Below are positions 44,253 to 54,077 of a stretch of DNA of 64,000 bases, one piece after another. Made by a program: the position numbers and the translations under genes. Within the stretch, counting starts at the first letter, position 1. Each line of letters opens with the position of its first letter. The notes under the pieces are model-generated. The model saw only the letters and a program-made list of their open reading frames with translations, did not search any database and was not told where the DNA came from. Source of the stretch: Verrucomicrobiota bacterium (lineage in GTDB: Bacteria > Verrucomicrobiota > Verrucomicrobiia > JADLBR01). The DNA lies in assembly GCA_029560585.1 (NCBI GenBank), contig JAKQKQ010000154.1, positions 1 through 64,000 on the forward strand, read 5' to 3'.

Positions 44253-47200
44253 CTATCTCGGTCCGAAGAAATCCGGGAGACCGGGGGGGCAGTCGGGGAC
44301 GAGGGTCCGCAGGCGCCAGAATTTGGAGGGTTCCGCGGGCGTGCCGATGGCGATGACGGTTTCCTCGGGGTTGCCGGATCCGTTTGACGAGAAGACCTGG
44401 GTCCAATCGACGAGGTTCGTCGAGGATTCGACGATGTAGTTCACCTCCCTGCGCACCATCGGGAAGGAGAATTCCATCTGGCCGTTGTCGAAGTCGAGGT
44501 GCGGCAAGCGGCCGACATTCCTTTCAAACGGGGTGGCGCCGAGGGCGTAGTGGAGTGCCAGGGGCTCGCCGTCGGGCCCCCATTCGCCATCGACTCCCCA
44601 CATGCACTTCCATTGCTCGAACAGGGATGCCGGAACGGGGATGGCAGGTGACCACTCTGAAACGCCGCGGGCATTGAACGCGGCGATGCGGAAAAACGAA
44701 GGCCAGCAGTCCTCCGACAAGATTTCGGCATACCTCACATCGCCCTCCGCGAGCACGACGGTCACCCATCCACCGATGCCGTCGGCGCTGCCCTGGATGA
44801 CGTAACCGCGGGGCCCGATGCCGAGTTCGACCGGGGACCAATCTCCCCGCAAATGCGAGGTCAGGGAGGGGCCACGCCATGGGCCCACGAAGAACTCCTC
44901 TGGCGCGCACGGCGGCCCAGACAGCGGATTCGCGGCCAGGCGCACGAGGTCGTTGCGGGCGATGCCGTTGAAACTGGCAAAATCGCCCGCCACCAGAAGG
45001 TGTCCCGATCCGTCCTTCGCGAGCGCCCGGACCTCTCCGGCGGAGACGCCGGTGCCCACGTCGAAAGCGGCATCCTCAGATCCATCGGCCTGCAGCCGAA
45101 TGAGGCAACCCCTCGCGTTGCCCGCCCATTGCTGAAAGTTGCCGCCAACGAACATGCCCCCGTCGGGTTCCGGAAGGATGACGTGCACGATGGCGTTCGT
45201 TTCGGGCGGGGAGGCGAACGCGGCGTCGCGCGAGCCATCGGTGAGCAACCGGGCCAGCGCCGGAGCCGGCTGATCTCCCACGCGCGCGAATGCGCCACCG
45301 ACCAGGATGGCGCCATCGGGAAGGGCGACCAGCGCGTTGACCGATCCATCGGCCGATCCGGCGAATGTCGTGTCCAGTGATCCGTCGGGATGAAGCCGCG
45401 CGAGGTTGGAGCACGACTGGCCGTGCACCGAATCAAAAACTCCACCGATGAGCACGTCCCCGTCGGCCTCGAGTGCGGCGGCGTTCACGACACCGCTCAC
45501 CCCGCAGCCGCCGGAGAAAGTGGTATCGAACGTCCAGCCCGCGATGACCGTGATTGTCGTGGTGGCAGGGCCGTGCGGCGGGAAGGAGATCACGATATTT
45601 GTGCTAACCGTCCACTCCATGCGCGCGACGCCCGCGGGGATGAGCGCTTCTCCGCCTGGGCCGGTGACGTTGGGCTGCGGGAAGCCGCCGGCCACGACGA
45701 TCTTCCCATCTTGCTGGCGCGCCATGGCGTTGACCCCCGGCGCGAGCGATTGGAATGGAGGCAGCGTATCCGGGCTCACGACGCCGTTGGTCTCGAGCAG
45801 GGCGAAATGATAGGCGGTCACTCCGGTGCCCACCGCATTTGTCTGCCGAGACGTGGCCGAGAACGTGCCGCCCGCCAGAATCTGCTCTCCGGTGCATGAC
45901 AGCACCGAATGCACCTCGCCGGAATTCCAGATCGGAGGCATGAAGCTCGAATCCCGCGCACCATTTGGTAGGACGCGTGCCAGATTCGAACAGGCCGAAG
46001 ATGCAAAGACGGGACTGCCCAGCGAATTGGTGGTCAGATCGCCGAAGATCCCAAAATTTCCCCCGGCGACCACACCGCCGTTCTCCATGAGCGAGAGACA
46101 GAAAATGCTCCCGTCTCCTCCGGTCTGAGCCGAGAATCCCGGATCGATTTCCCAGGTGGCGGTGTACTGCGGGACAACCACGCGGACCGGCTCAGAGAAA
46201 GGCCCGGGCCCGGTCTGATTGGAGACGCCGACCCGATAGAATACCTCATCGAGGCCGATGAGCGGTGCGTCCACGACCGAGAACTCTCTTCTCCCGTCGA
46301 TGGTATAAGGATATGGGGGGAAAATGATATGGCCGGGTTCCTCCACCGGTCCGCGGGTGCCGTCGCTGGCGATCGTGTGGACGGGGATCCACCCGTCGAT
46401 GCCGTTCGTGCTCCGCTCCAGGAAGTACTGTGTGGCCCGGGGCGATGCATCCCAGCGCAGGTTGGCTTTCCATGCGGTGACGGCAGTGGCGGCGAGCCCC
46501 TCGGCGCGCGTCGGGGGGAACAGCCGTCCGCTGAGATTCAGCTTGGCCGCATAGGGATGGGACACGTTGTCGACCCGCGTGAAGTAGCCGCCGATCCAGA
46601 CGCTATTGGTTTCGCCGACGCCCACGCAGAGCGCGTTGTCGTTCAGCGTCACGGCGAATGACGGGTCCGGTGTGCCAGTGGCGGAGAACCGGTGCACGTT
46701 GTTCGAGGGCCGAGGTTCATCCAGCACGGCATAGAATCCGTCGTTGGCGGCGAGGGCGATGTCCAGGACGCGCGGGCTCCCCGGCCGCAGGATGCCGCCA
46801 TTTCCGAATGACAGATACAGGTTGCCGTTTGTGTGGACGCAGACGACGACCGCGCCTGTCGTGCTCAGGTCCTGTCCCGCGATGAGCAGGCGGCTGTCGG
46901 CGCGCTCGATAATCCGCGAGACGACGATCGTGTGTCTCAGCGTGTTTTCCATTTGGAACGAGGTGTCTCGCACGCCCCCCGGTCGCAGCGCCACCAATTC
47001 CGGGCCGGGGAACAGAGGCCCCTCTATCGATGCCAGGACCCGGCTGTTGCGGCGTATGTGGATCTGCCGGGCCCAAACGTTTTCCTGCAGGGGCTCTGGG
47101 GTATAGGAAGTGTCGATGACGCCATTGGTCTCGATCCGGAACGTGTTCGGGATCAGGATGGTGTTGCTCTGCCCGTCCAGGGCCTGTTCCGCGCCCGACA

Positions 47201-47678
47201 CGAGTAATCGGCCGTCCAGATAGCCGGCGAGCGCGCGCACCGAGAAGGGCCCGTCGGCCAAGTGCGGTGGCGTGTAGCCGGGGTCGTCCGGGCCTTCCGG
47301 GGTGAGGCGCCGGAGCCCGGTGGCGTCGTCCGCCACCGCCACGGACCCATTTGTCAGGACCACGAACCCGCTGAGCGCGTTCGAGCTGTTGTAGAAATCG
47401 TCATCAAAGCCCGCCTCATCCAGGCAACCGAGCCTGTGGTAGCTGGGGCCTGCGCTGTTCTCGTAGCGGAACCAAAAGATCGCGTCCCCTTGCGCGCGCG
47501 GCGCTATCTGTACCCCGCGGTATCCGCCGTTGGTTTCAGGATTGCCGGGGTCGATGATGATGACCCCGCCCTCTGCAATGTGGCCCGCGGTTAGGCCGCC
47601 GAAAAATGTGCAGAGGCCGAATCCCAAGGCCACGATATGATCCCGCACGACTACCATTCTTCCGATAACTCGATTCAT
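44253..47678 (-). CDS. giant secreted delta-60-repeat protein with fibronectin-type inserts
   Basis: 1141 aa from the ATG at 47678 (GAGGGT upstream; hydrophobic export segment IVALGFGLCTFFGGLTAGHIA). It contains at least ten delta-60 repeats, recognisable by [IV]-L-[IV]-G-G-x-F ... L-x-R-L-x-x-DG-S-x-D-x-x-F (for example DVLIGGVFDSVHGQSCSNLARLHPDGSLDTTF). Around residues 430-530 and 960-1020 lie fibronectin-III-like segments. The end has the SSTNLVDWTQV tail typical of other secreted proteins in the window. Such proteins form propellers on the cell surface; function is unknown. Its stop codon lies within a few bases of the end of the decayed convergent gene. Confidence 0.82.
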   Translation of the reverse strand: MNRVIGRMVVVRDHIVALGFGLCTFFGGLTAGHIAEGGVIIIDPGNPETNGGYRGVQIAPRAQGDAIFWFRYENSAGPSYHRLGCLDEAGFDDDFYNSSNALSGFVVLTNGSVAVADDATGLRRLTPEGPDDPGYTPPHLADGPFSVRALAGYLDGRLLVSGAEQALDGQSNTILIPNTFRIETNGVIDTSYTPEPLQENVWARQIHIRRNSRVLASIEGPLFPGPELVALRPGGVRDTSFQMENTLRHTIVVSRIIERADSRLLIAGQDLSTTGAVVVCVHTNGNLYLSFGNGGILRPGSPRVLDIALAANDGFYAVLDEPRPSNNVHRFSATGTPDPSFAVTLNDNALCVGVGETNSVWIGGYFTRVDNVSHPYAAKLNLSGRLFPPTRAEGLAATAVTAWKANLRWDASPRATQYFLERSTNGIDGWIPVHTIASDGTRGPVEEPGHIIFPPYPYTIDGRREFSVVDAPLIGLDEVFYRVGVSNQTGPGPFSEPVRVVVPQYTATWEIDPGFSAQTGGDGSIFCLSLMENGGVVAGGNFGIFGDLTTNSLGSPVFASSACSNLARVLPNGARDSSFMPPIWNSGEVHSVLSCTGEQILAGGTFSATSRQTNAVGTGVTAYHFALLETNGVVSPDTLPPFQSLAPGVNAMARQQDGKIVVAGGFPQPNVTGPGGEALIPAGVARMEWTVSTNIVISFPPHGPATTTITVIAGWTFDTTFSGGCGVSGVVNAAALEADGDVLIGGVFDSVHGQSCSNLARLHPDGSLDTTFAGSADGSVNALVALPDGAILVGGAFARVGDQPAPALARLLTDGSRDAAFASPPETNAIVHVILPEPDGGMFVGGNFQQWAGNARGCLIRLQADGSEDAAFDVGTGVSAGEVRALAKDGSGHLLVAGDFASFNGIARNDLVRLAANPLSGPPCAPEEFFVGPWRGPSLTSHLRGDWSPVELGIGPRGYVIQGSADGIGGWVTVVLAEGDVRYAEILSEDCWPSFFRIAAFNARGVSEWSPAIPVPASLFEQWKCMWGVDGEWGPDGEPLALHYALGATPFERNVGRLPHLDFDNGQMEFSFPMVRREVNYIVESSTNLVDWTQVFSSNGSGNPEETVIAIGTPAEPSKFWRLRTLVPDCPPGLPDFFGPR

Positions 47679-47807
47679 CGTTCTACCCTCAGAACATTTT
47701 GGCACCCCCCGGCCTCTGGGCGCAAGCGGATAGGCCCCGGTTAATCGATAAAAGTGACATCGGATATGGGACGTGGACGGGGTCTTTTGAGGGGGTGCGG
47801 CTGGGGT

Positions 47808-47886
47808 CCAACCACGAATGGACACGAATGAACACCAATGTCCAACCACGACTATTCGTGTTCATTCGTGTTCCTTCGTGGTTGGA
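47808..47886. repeat. TTCGTG-type palindromic repeat, copy 5 (best hairpin)
   Basis: CCAACCACGAATGGACACGA on the left and TTCGTGTTCCTTCGTGGTTGG on the right form an almost perfect hairpin of about 79 bp with inner copies of the same motif. It lies between the delta-60 gene and the amidohydrolase gene that ends the operon. Confidence 0.8.
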
Positions 47887-47938
47887 AACCGCGAGTGACC
47901 GGAGGGTCGTTGTGCGGATTGACGAGGGGTGCCCCGGA

Positions 47939-48820
47939 TCACTCCAGCCTCAGGAGTCGGCTCGCGTTGTGCCAGGAGATCTTCTCGAGGGCCGCGGTGC
48001 AGACGAGCTGGTCTTCCTCGAGTTTCTTGAAGTAGTCCACGATGGGGAGTTTCTGGGGGACGTTGGCGATATCGGTGCCGAAGTAGAGGCGGTCCTGGAA
48101 TTCCTCCATGAAGCGATAGCCAAACTCGGGGTCGCGGGTGATCGCGTTGTAGCCGCTGCCGGCGGAGAGATCGCCGTGCAGGTTGGGATACTGGCGCATG
48201 AGTTCGACCACGCGGCCGGGCGTGACCTTCCCTTGCGGATAGCCGGCGCGGGTTTTCTCGTCGGGGGCGGCGCTGATCTCCGCCCAGAATGATTGCGAGT
48301 GGCCGAGCAGGACCAGCCGCGGGAACGCCTTGAGGACCCGCTCGAGGCGGGGGAGGCCTGGCTCGTCCACGCAGCCATAGTAACCGCCAATTTTGGGCGC
48401 GAGATGGAAGGTCAGGGGCAGGCCGGACTCCTCGACCTGCGCGAAAAAATTCATATTCAGCGGATCGTCGAGCCAGAGGTTCGGGACGTATTCGCCCACG
48501 CCCCTGCATCCGAGTTCTTTGTAGGCGGCGAGCAGGGGGCGGAAGTTCGCGCGCGTGTCGTTCGTGAGCCATCGCGGGTCCACGTTGCAGAACGGGATCA
48601 GGCGATCCGGGTGCTGCGCGCAGATCTCGATCGTCTCCTCCGGCGACACGCTCGTGTATCGCATTTCCGGGCTGACGGTCGTCATGACGGCGGCCTTCGC
48701 GATGCCGGCGCCGTCCATCATGGCGATCAGCGTCTTGGGGTCGGGGTACGCCGTGCCGTTGGGACGGGTCACCTTGGGGTGCCGCGGGCGGCAGGTGTGG
48801 ACGTGGATGTCGATGAGCAT
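47939..48820 (-). CDS. amidohydrolase-2 family protein, probable sugar lactonase
   Basis: 293 aa. Metal-site residues are His6-x-His8 (DIHVH), His139 (LTFHLAPK), His174 (LLGHSQSF) and Asp250 (FGTD), as in the amidohydrolase-2 superfamily, which includes sugar-1,5-lactonases and decarboxylases. It is cytoplasmic (no signal). It is the last gene of a contiguous minus-strand set, 89 bases after the DHDPS-like gene. Next to an SDR dehydrogenase, an aldonate-type dehydratase and an aldolase, the most economical role is opening the lactone made by the dehydrogenase. A decarboxylase role cannot be excluded from sequence. Confidence 0.75.
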   Translation of the reverse strand: MLIDIHVHTCRPRHPKVTRPNGTAYPDPKTLIAMMDGAGIAKAAVMTTVSPEMRYTSVSPEETIEICAQHPDRLIPFCNVDPRWLTNDTRANFRPLLAAYKELGCRGVGEYVPNLWLDDPLNMNFFAQVEESGLPLTFHLAPKIGGYYGCVDEPGLPRLERVLKAFPRLVLLGHSQSFWAEISAAPDEKTRAGYPQGKVTPGRVVELMRQYPNLHGDLSAGSGYNAITRDPEFGYRFMEEFQDRLYFGTDIANVPQKLPIVDYFKKLEEDQLVCTAALEKISWHNASRLLRLE

Positions 48821-48909
48821 GGCCGAACTCCTTTCCGAACCAGACTGTCGGTACGCCCGCGCCCGGCGGAAGGCAATCTCGATCGGGAGGCCTTCATGGC
48901 GCAGGCAAA

Positions 48910-49851
48910 TCAGGACATGCCGGTCGACGATCGAGTTCGCTCGTCCATCTCCTGGAGAATCGCTTTCACGTTGGCGCGTTCTCCGTCCGAGAGTCCCTCA
49001 AACGGCTCGGACATGCGGTCCTGGCAGATCCCGCGGAGTGCGAGAGCACACTTGATGCCCTGGATTGAGGCCGTGGCGCCACGGCCGACGGCGTAGATCC
49101 GCCGCTGGCAGGTCAGGCTTCCATGGATTTTCTCGAGACGCTCATGGTCGTTCGCGACGGCAGCCTCGTAGAGTGCCACCAGAAGGTGTGGCGACAGGTT
49201 CGCGCCCGCGCAGACGCCGCCATCGCCGCCGGCGCGGATCGCATCGGCCAGCATGTGCTCGAATCCGATCAACAGGGACCAGTCCGGCCGTTGACGCGTG
49301 ACCTGGCGAAAGGCAAGAAAGCAGTCCATCTGTCGCGAGCTATCCTTGAGGCCGACGATCCCCGGCATGTCGAGCAGCTGGCGAATCGTCTCCGGCTCGT
49401 AGCTCACTTTGGTCAAAGCCGGAATGTTGTAGAGCATCAGCGGCAAGGGGAGTTCTTCGGCCAGGCGGCGAACATACCGGATCAGCTCCGACTGGTTCAT
49501 TGGGAAGTAGTACGGTGGGGCCAGCACAACGGCGCTGGCGCCGGCCTCTGCGGCGGATCGGGCGAGGTCGAGCGTCTCGGTGACGGAAGTATCCGTGACA
49601 CCCACCAGCACGGGAAGGCGTCCATGAACCTGTTCGCAGGTGCGCCGGATCACGTCGCGACGGAGGCGATAGCTCAGGCAGGTGGCCTCACCGGTGGTGC
49701 CGAGCACGAACAGTCCGTGGACGCCACCCGCCACGAGATGTTCGACGAGCCGCTCGAGCCCTTCAACGTCGAGCGTGTCACGGTCCAGCAAGGGAGTGAT
49801 CATCGGCGGAACTATGCCGCGCAGGGGCGTTGGCAGGGAGGAGTCAGTCAC
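48910..49851 (-). CDS. DHDPS-family 2-keto-3-deoxy-sugar acid aldolase-like
   Basis: 313 aa if translated from the GTG at 49851, which overlaps the stop of the previous gene by 8 bases and suggests translational coupling. The upstream ATG at 49896 lies deeper in that gene, and the ATG at 49803 would remove the first strand of the barrel, so the GTG is preferred. Canonical (beta/alpha)8 class I aldolase: Gly-Thr-Thr-Gly-Glu at 51-55, Tyr141 (LYNIPALT) and Schiff-base Lys169 (VGLKDSS). In its pathway context it should cleave a 2-keto-3-deoxy-sugar acid to pyruvate plus an aldehyde rather than make dihydrodipicolinate. Confidence 0.82.
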   Translation of the reverse strand: MTDSSLPTPLRGIVPPMITPLLDRDTLDVEGLERLVEHLVAGGVHGLFVLGTTGEATCLSYRLRRDVIRRTCEQVHGRLPVLVGVTDTSVTETLDLARSAAEAGASAVVLAPPYYFPMNQSELIRYVRRLAEELPLPLMLYNIPALTKVSYEPETIRQLLDMPGIVGLKDSSRQMDCFLAFRQVTRQRPDWSLLIGFEHMLADAIRAGGDGGVCAGANLSPHLLVALYEAAVANDHERLEKIHGSLTCQRRIYAVGRGATASIQGIKCALALRGICQDRMSEPFEGLSDGERANVKAILQEMDERTRSSTGMS

Positions 49852-52489
49852 AGGTGGACACGGGTTTGGCGCCAAGGGTTGCGCTGGCATTGGCATCGCG
49901 GGTTACGCGGGCTCGCCATAGATCGCGCCGCGCGTTGGCGGCATCGTTCGCCTCCGCCAACGTCTCTCCCGCATAAAGAGCGACCACCGTGTAGGATTCG
50001 ATGCGGGGGACAACGACCGTGGCCCAGCCATTGGAGATCTCGACCGGCAGCGGCCTGGTCTGACTCGGCTCGGCCTCGTCGGGCGTGATGCTGACGGCCC
50101 GGTCCACCGAAAGGCCGGCCGGCAATCGAACGCGCCAACGACTTTCCTGGATGGGCCGAAACAGGTCGGCCTCCTGGTCGATGCTGCCATTCACTAGGTG
50201 CAGCGAGAGCACCTGCCGGGTCTCGTTCAGCCAGAGGTTGGCCCAAACGTTCGCCGGCGCGTCTGTCTCTAGGATTCTGTCCTCGGCCACGGCACGCGCG
50301 AGCGTGGTGCGCAGTTCATTGGCGGTCGCCTGCGTTTCAGGCGCGTTTGTCGCGGGAGCCTTCTCGCCGGCTTGGGCATACCGGGTCAGGAGATCCGGGG
50401 CGATCTCGAAGGATCGTTCGCCCCGTCTTATCGGTGGCTGGCCGTCGGGACGTGGCACCGCATCGGCGTTGCACGAGTTTGGGCAGGCCACGTGGATGAC
50501 TCGCCCGCCACGCGCCTGAAATGCTCGGATGGCTTCCTGCTGCGCATCGGTAAGGCAATCGACCCCGGGTAACACCAGGACCTGGTACCTCTGGAGCCGC
50601 TGTAGCGACACGAGGTCATCGCCCAGCAACGGGTGCCACCAGCAGTTGACCTCGTAAGGCACATGGGTCTCCTCCAGAAGTCGCGCGCAGGCGGTGAACC
50701 ATCTCTGGTGCTGGCGGGATGAGAGGCCGAACGCCGGGAACTGGCGCCAGGCGTGGGTCGGCAGTGAATAAACCAGTCCGACATTGGCCACGCGGTCGCA
50801 GCGGGCAAACAGGGCCCGGTTTTGTTGGACGAACCGGCACAATCGGGCCTCCGCGTCGTAGAACCAGCCGCTTGCTCCCGAGGCGGTGGCCCACGGCATG
50901 GGCCGGCCACCGTCGGCCCAGGCTTGCCCGGCCACTGTGCGGAGCCGGCAGCGGGCGGCTTGGGGAGCATGGAACAGCGACGAGAGACAAAGGAACACGG
51001 GCCGGCGGTAGTCGCCGGCGGCCAGTCCGAGCTTGGTTGCCAGGGCGGCTTCCGCCCGCATCTGCGGCATCCGGCAATCCGCTTCGGCTTCCGTGAAAAC
51101 CGCGTCGCCAATCCGCGAGAGTGCGACGGAATAGGGCCTCGCCCCGCCCGCTCCCCACTGATTGCCACAGACGGCGATCGGGTGGCCAGCCGCTTTCTGG
51201 GCGGCGGTCACGGCATCCCGCCAGCGATCGGCCTGGGACGCATAGCTGAACTGAACGTATGCCCGGAGCACGGGATCGGCCAACACCGCGTCGCCCCCTT
51301 TTGCAATCGTCGCTTGTGCCCTCTTGAAATACGCGAGCACGTCCAGCGAAGCCGGATCGCCGATGCCCGCCGCGCGGCTTTGTGCGGGGCTCCAGCGTTG
51401 CCGGAGCCAGTCACGGAAGCCATCGCGGCAATCCTGGCAGAAGCAGCCCTTTCCCGGGCAGAGGAACGAGGGCGTGCAGATGTTGTCCTGAGAGAGGAAC
51501 TGCACTTCCGGAGCGATTCGGGTGAATTGCTCTTTGTAATATGAATGCCACGCGGGCGAGTTGTGGCACATGTTATATCCGGGCCAGAGCCGGTTGGCGT
51601 AGCCACGGAGGCTCTCGCCGTCCAGGTTTCTCGCCATGCCTCGATCGCGGAATTGACCGACCACGGGATCGTCGGCCGCCAGGTGATTGTACTCTTGTTC
51701 CCAATGTCCGCCGCCCGCGGCGATCCCACGACGCGTGAAGAATCCGTCCCAGTTTAAGTAAACCCCATTGTGGCCGCCGACCACATCGGGATCGAGTGTC
51801 TTGATGAGCGTCTCCCGTTCGTCGGCGAGACGCGCGGCGGTGCGCGAAGCGTCGAAGAGGTTTTGCGGATTCCACCAGGCGCGGTCCTTGCGGGTCAGGC
51901 GGAAACCTTCGGCGAAATAGAGGCATGGCAGTTGCTTGGGCGATCTGGCATGAACCACACACCGCACCTCGCGCGCCGCCCCACTTCCAAACTCTACCCG
52001 GCCGGGTGCCCAGTCGCCGGAAACCAGCGGCACCGGCGCCTCGGCCAGGACGCGGTCATTGGCATCCAGCACGCTGGCCAAGATCTCGACGCCGGTGTCC
52101 TGAGGCGTGCCAAAGCCTCCCCCTTTGCCGGGCAGATGGACCAGGACTTCAAAGAGGTAATTGGCCCGGGGATCGACGATCGCCGAGAGACCGTCGCCGC
52201 CTTCCAAAGCCTCCTGGCGCACGAGTACGGCGCCGTTGCCACGGACACTCCGGCTGGTCAGCCATCGAATGATCGCGTGGCGCCACGGCCGCACGCCGTT
52301 TTCAGCCGGCGTGTAGATGCCCGCCTGGCAGCCGCCAACCGCGGCCGCGGGCATGGCGACGACCAGCGCGTCATTGACCCAGTCGGGCGACGCCAGAGCC
52401 TCACGTGACTCGCGATCGGCCGCCAGGCAGGAACTCGCAAATAGGACGGTCGTCAGCAACAGAGGTAAGTTCAGAAATTCGGTCTTCAT
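49844..52489 (-). CDS. exported GH42-like protein with trimerisation-type domain (1)
   Basis: 881 aa from the ATG at 52489 (signal peptide EFLNLPLLLTTVLFASSCLA); an ATG at 52522, directly after the preceding stop, would add 11 residues. Residues ~50-200 are a beta-sandwich. The region ~200-560 resembles a GH42-type barrel: QFLSQDNICTPSFLCPGKGCFCQDCRDGFRDWLRQRW includes a C-x(4)-C-x-C-x-x-C cysteine cluster reminiscent of the GH42 zinc site. From ~570, VGLVYSLPTHAWRQF ... YEVNCWWHPLLGDDL ... LVLPGVDCLTDAQQEAIRAFQARGGRVIHV is the flavodoxin-like GH42 trimerisation domain. Beta-galactoside or arabinoside hydrolysis is likely but unproved. Confidence 0.72.
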   Translation of the reverse strand: MKTEFLNLPLLLTTVLFASSCLAADRESREALASPDWVNDALVVAMPAAAVGGCQAGIYTPAENGVRPWRHAIIRWLTSRSVRGNGAVLVRQEALEGGDGLSAIVDPRANYLFEVLVHLPGKGGGFGTPQDTGVEILASVLDANDRVLAEAPVPLVSGDWAPGRVEFGSGAAREVRCVVHARSPKQLPCLYFAEGFRLTRKDRAWWNPQNLFDASRTAARLADERETLIKTLDPDVVGGHNGVYLNWDGFFTRRGIAAGGGHWEQEYNHLAADDPVVGQFRDRGMARNLDGESLRGYANRLWPGYNMCHNSPAWHSYYKEQFTRIAPEVQFLSQDNICTPSFLCPGKGCFCQDCRDGFRDWLRQRWSPAQSRAAGIGDPASLDVLAYFKRAQATIAKGGDAVLADPVLRAYVQFSYASQADRWRDAVTAAQKAAGHPIAVCGNQWGAGGARPYSVALSRIGDAVFTEAEADCRMPQMRAEAALATKLGLAAGDYRRPVFLCLSSLFHAPQAARCRLRTVAGQAWADGGRPMPWATASGASGWFYDAEARLCRFVQQNRALFARCDRVANVGLVYSLPTHAWRQFPAFGLSSRQHQRWFTACARLLEETHVPYEVNCWWHPLLGDDLVSLQRLQRYQVLVLPGVDCLTDAQQEAIRAFQARGGRVIHVACPNSCNADAVPRPDGQPPIRRGERSFEIAPDLLTRYAQAGEKAPATNAPETQATANELRTTLARAVAEDRILETDAPANVWANLWLNETRQVLSLHLVNGSIDQEADLFRPIQESRWRVRLPAGLSVDRAVSITPDEAEPSQTRPLPVEISNGWATVVVPRIESYTVVALYAGETLAEANDAANARRDLWRARVTRDANASATLGAKPVSTCD

Positions 52490-52522
52490 GCTGAAAGAAT
52501 GCTTCGTGTTGCCACGTTTCAT

Positions 52523-54028
52523 TTAGTTTTGCTCATCGCATTCGTACCGCGTGTGCCATGTGAGCCCGATCAGCGAGGTGTCACCCTTGGGCGGCCAGAA
52601 GAGGCTGGTGGCCCAGCCGATCACGAACGCTGTCACGCTTCCCAGAATCGGATACCACAGGAACGATGTGTTCGTGAACATGGCGGCGGAGCAGGTCGCC
52701 AGCGCACCGGCCAGCCAGCCGAGAACCGCCCCGGGGGCGTTCGCCCGGCGGGAGAGCATTCCCAGGAGGAACAGTCCCAGGAGCGGGCCGCCGATGAGGC
52801 CGAAGAGTTTCACGGGGGCCTCGATCAACGAACCGAATCGCCCGGCGGCAAAAGCCAGCGCCACGATCAACAGTCCATAGGCCAGGGTGAGCCGGTGCGC
52901 CAGGCGGAGTTGGTGTTCGGGGCCCGCATCGGGTTTCCAGAGCCGCTGATAGACGTCGACAAGGGTGACCGTGGTCAGCGAGTTGATCCCGGACGAGATG
53001 GTGGACATCGTCGCGGCGAAAACCCCGGCGATCAGGATGCCGGGAAGTCCCCGGGGCAACTCGTTGACCACGAAAAAGGGCAGGATCTGGTCGGCTTTGT
53101 CGATCTGGCCGGCCGCCAGGGGATCGGTGCCGCCATGGTGATAGAAGGCGAACAGGACCAGGCCGGTAAGGTAAAACAGCGACAGGGCCGGCAGGGAAAT
53201 CACCAGCTTGATCCACATCGAGCGGCGCGCCGTCTTCAAGCTGGTGGCGGTCATGTAGCGCTGGATCGAAACCTGATCGGTCCCCAACAGCACCAGGTTG
53301 TGGCAGGTGCCACCGATCAGGATCGACCACACCGTCACCCGAATGGCCGGATCGAGGCTGAAGCTCAAGTCGAGCCGACCCGCCTCGCGGGCCAGATCCA
53401 CCACGCCGCCCATGCCGCCAGGGATATCGGCCAGGGCCACCGCCAGTATCACCAGCTGGCCGCCGCAGAGAACGACGAACTGCATGACATCACACCAGAC
53501 CACGGCCCTCATCCCACCCAGCGTGGTGTAAAGCGTGGTCAAACCGCCGGTGACCAGGATCGAAAGCCAGAGCGGCATGCCGGTGACATGCTCCAGCGCC
53601 AGTGCCGGGGCGTAGGTGGCAACCGAGAGCCACAGGGTCACGCGGCTGATGAACAGCACGGAAGACAGCGTTCGCAGGCCGACCGAAAACCTCTCCTCCA
53701 TGTACTGATACGCGCTGTAGTACTTCGCGCGGTAGAAGAAGGGCATGAAGATGGTCGTCATCACCGGCGTGGTGATGAATGTCCCCAGGACGATCAGCCA
53801 GTATCCGACGCCATGCACATAGACCTCGCTGGGCGTGCCAAGATAACTGATGCCGGAAAAGAGACTGGCGATCACGGTGATCGCGACCACGACCGATCCC
53901 ATGGAACGGCCGGCGAGGAAATATTCCTTGATCGTCCGCTGCCCCCGCGTGAATGCCACGCCAATCCCCAGCGAGACCAGCAGATAGGCCACGAAAACAC
54001 CGTAGTCCAGCCAACCGAAACGGGCCAT
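52523..54028 (-). CDS. sodium:solute symporter (SSS family)
   Basis: 501 aa with about 13 hydrophobic helices. The N-terminal half contains SLFSGISYLGTPSEVYVHGVGYW, the SSS sodium-site region, and AVVWCDVMQFVVLCGGQLVIL on helix 5. Family members couple sodium entry to uptake of sugars, sugar acids, amino acids or sialic acid. Here it lies between the sugar-acid dehydratase and a GH42-like gene, with gaps of about 50 and 33 bases, so the mono- or oligosaccharide released by the flanking glycosidases is its probable cargo. It is the only transporter in the operon. Confidence 0.92.
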   Translation of the reverse strand: MARFGWLDYGVFVAYLLVSLGIGVAFTRGQRTIKEYFLAGRSMGSVVVAITVIASLFSGISYLGTPSEVYVHGVGYWLIVLGTFITTPVMTTIFMPFFYRAKYYSAYQYMEERFSVGLRTLSSVLFISRVTLWLSVATYAPALALEHVTGMPLWLSILVTGGLTTLYTTLGGMRAVVWCDVMQFVVLCGGQLVILAVALADIPGGMGGVVDLAREAGRLDLSFSLDPAIRVTVWSILIGGTCHNLVLLGTDQVSIQRYMTATSLKTARRSMWIKLVISLPALSLFYLTGLVLFAFYHHGGTDPLAAGQIDKADQILPFFVVNELPRGLPGILIAGVFAATMSTISSGINSLTTVTLVDVYQRLWKPDAGPEHQLRLAHRLTLAYGLLIVALAFAAGRFGSLIEAPVKLFGLIGGPLLGLFLLGMLSRRANAPGAVLGWLAGALATCSAAMFTNTSFLWYPILGSVTAFVIGWATSLFWPPKGDTSLIGLTWHTRYECDEQN

Positions 54029-54077
54029 GTGTGCCGGACCTCCCTACCGATGCGACGAGACCGCGTCCATGTTGGGG

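Noticed and set aside
44253-47849. Start of the delta-60 protein at 47849
   Set aside because: The first ~57 residues would be read from the TTCGTG repeat region; the ATG at 47678 has a ribosome-binding site and an export segment.
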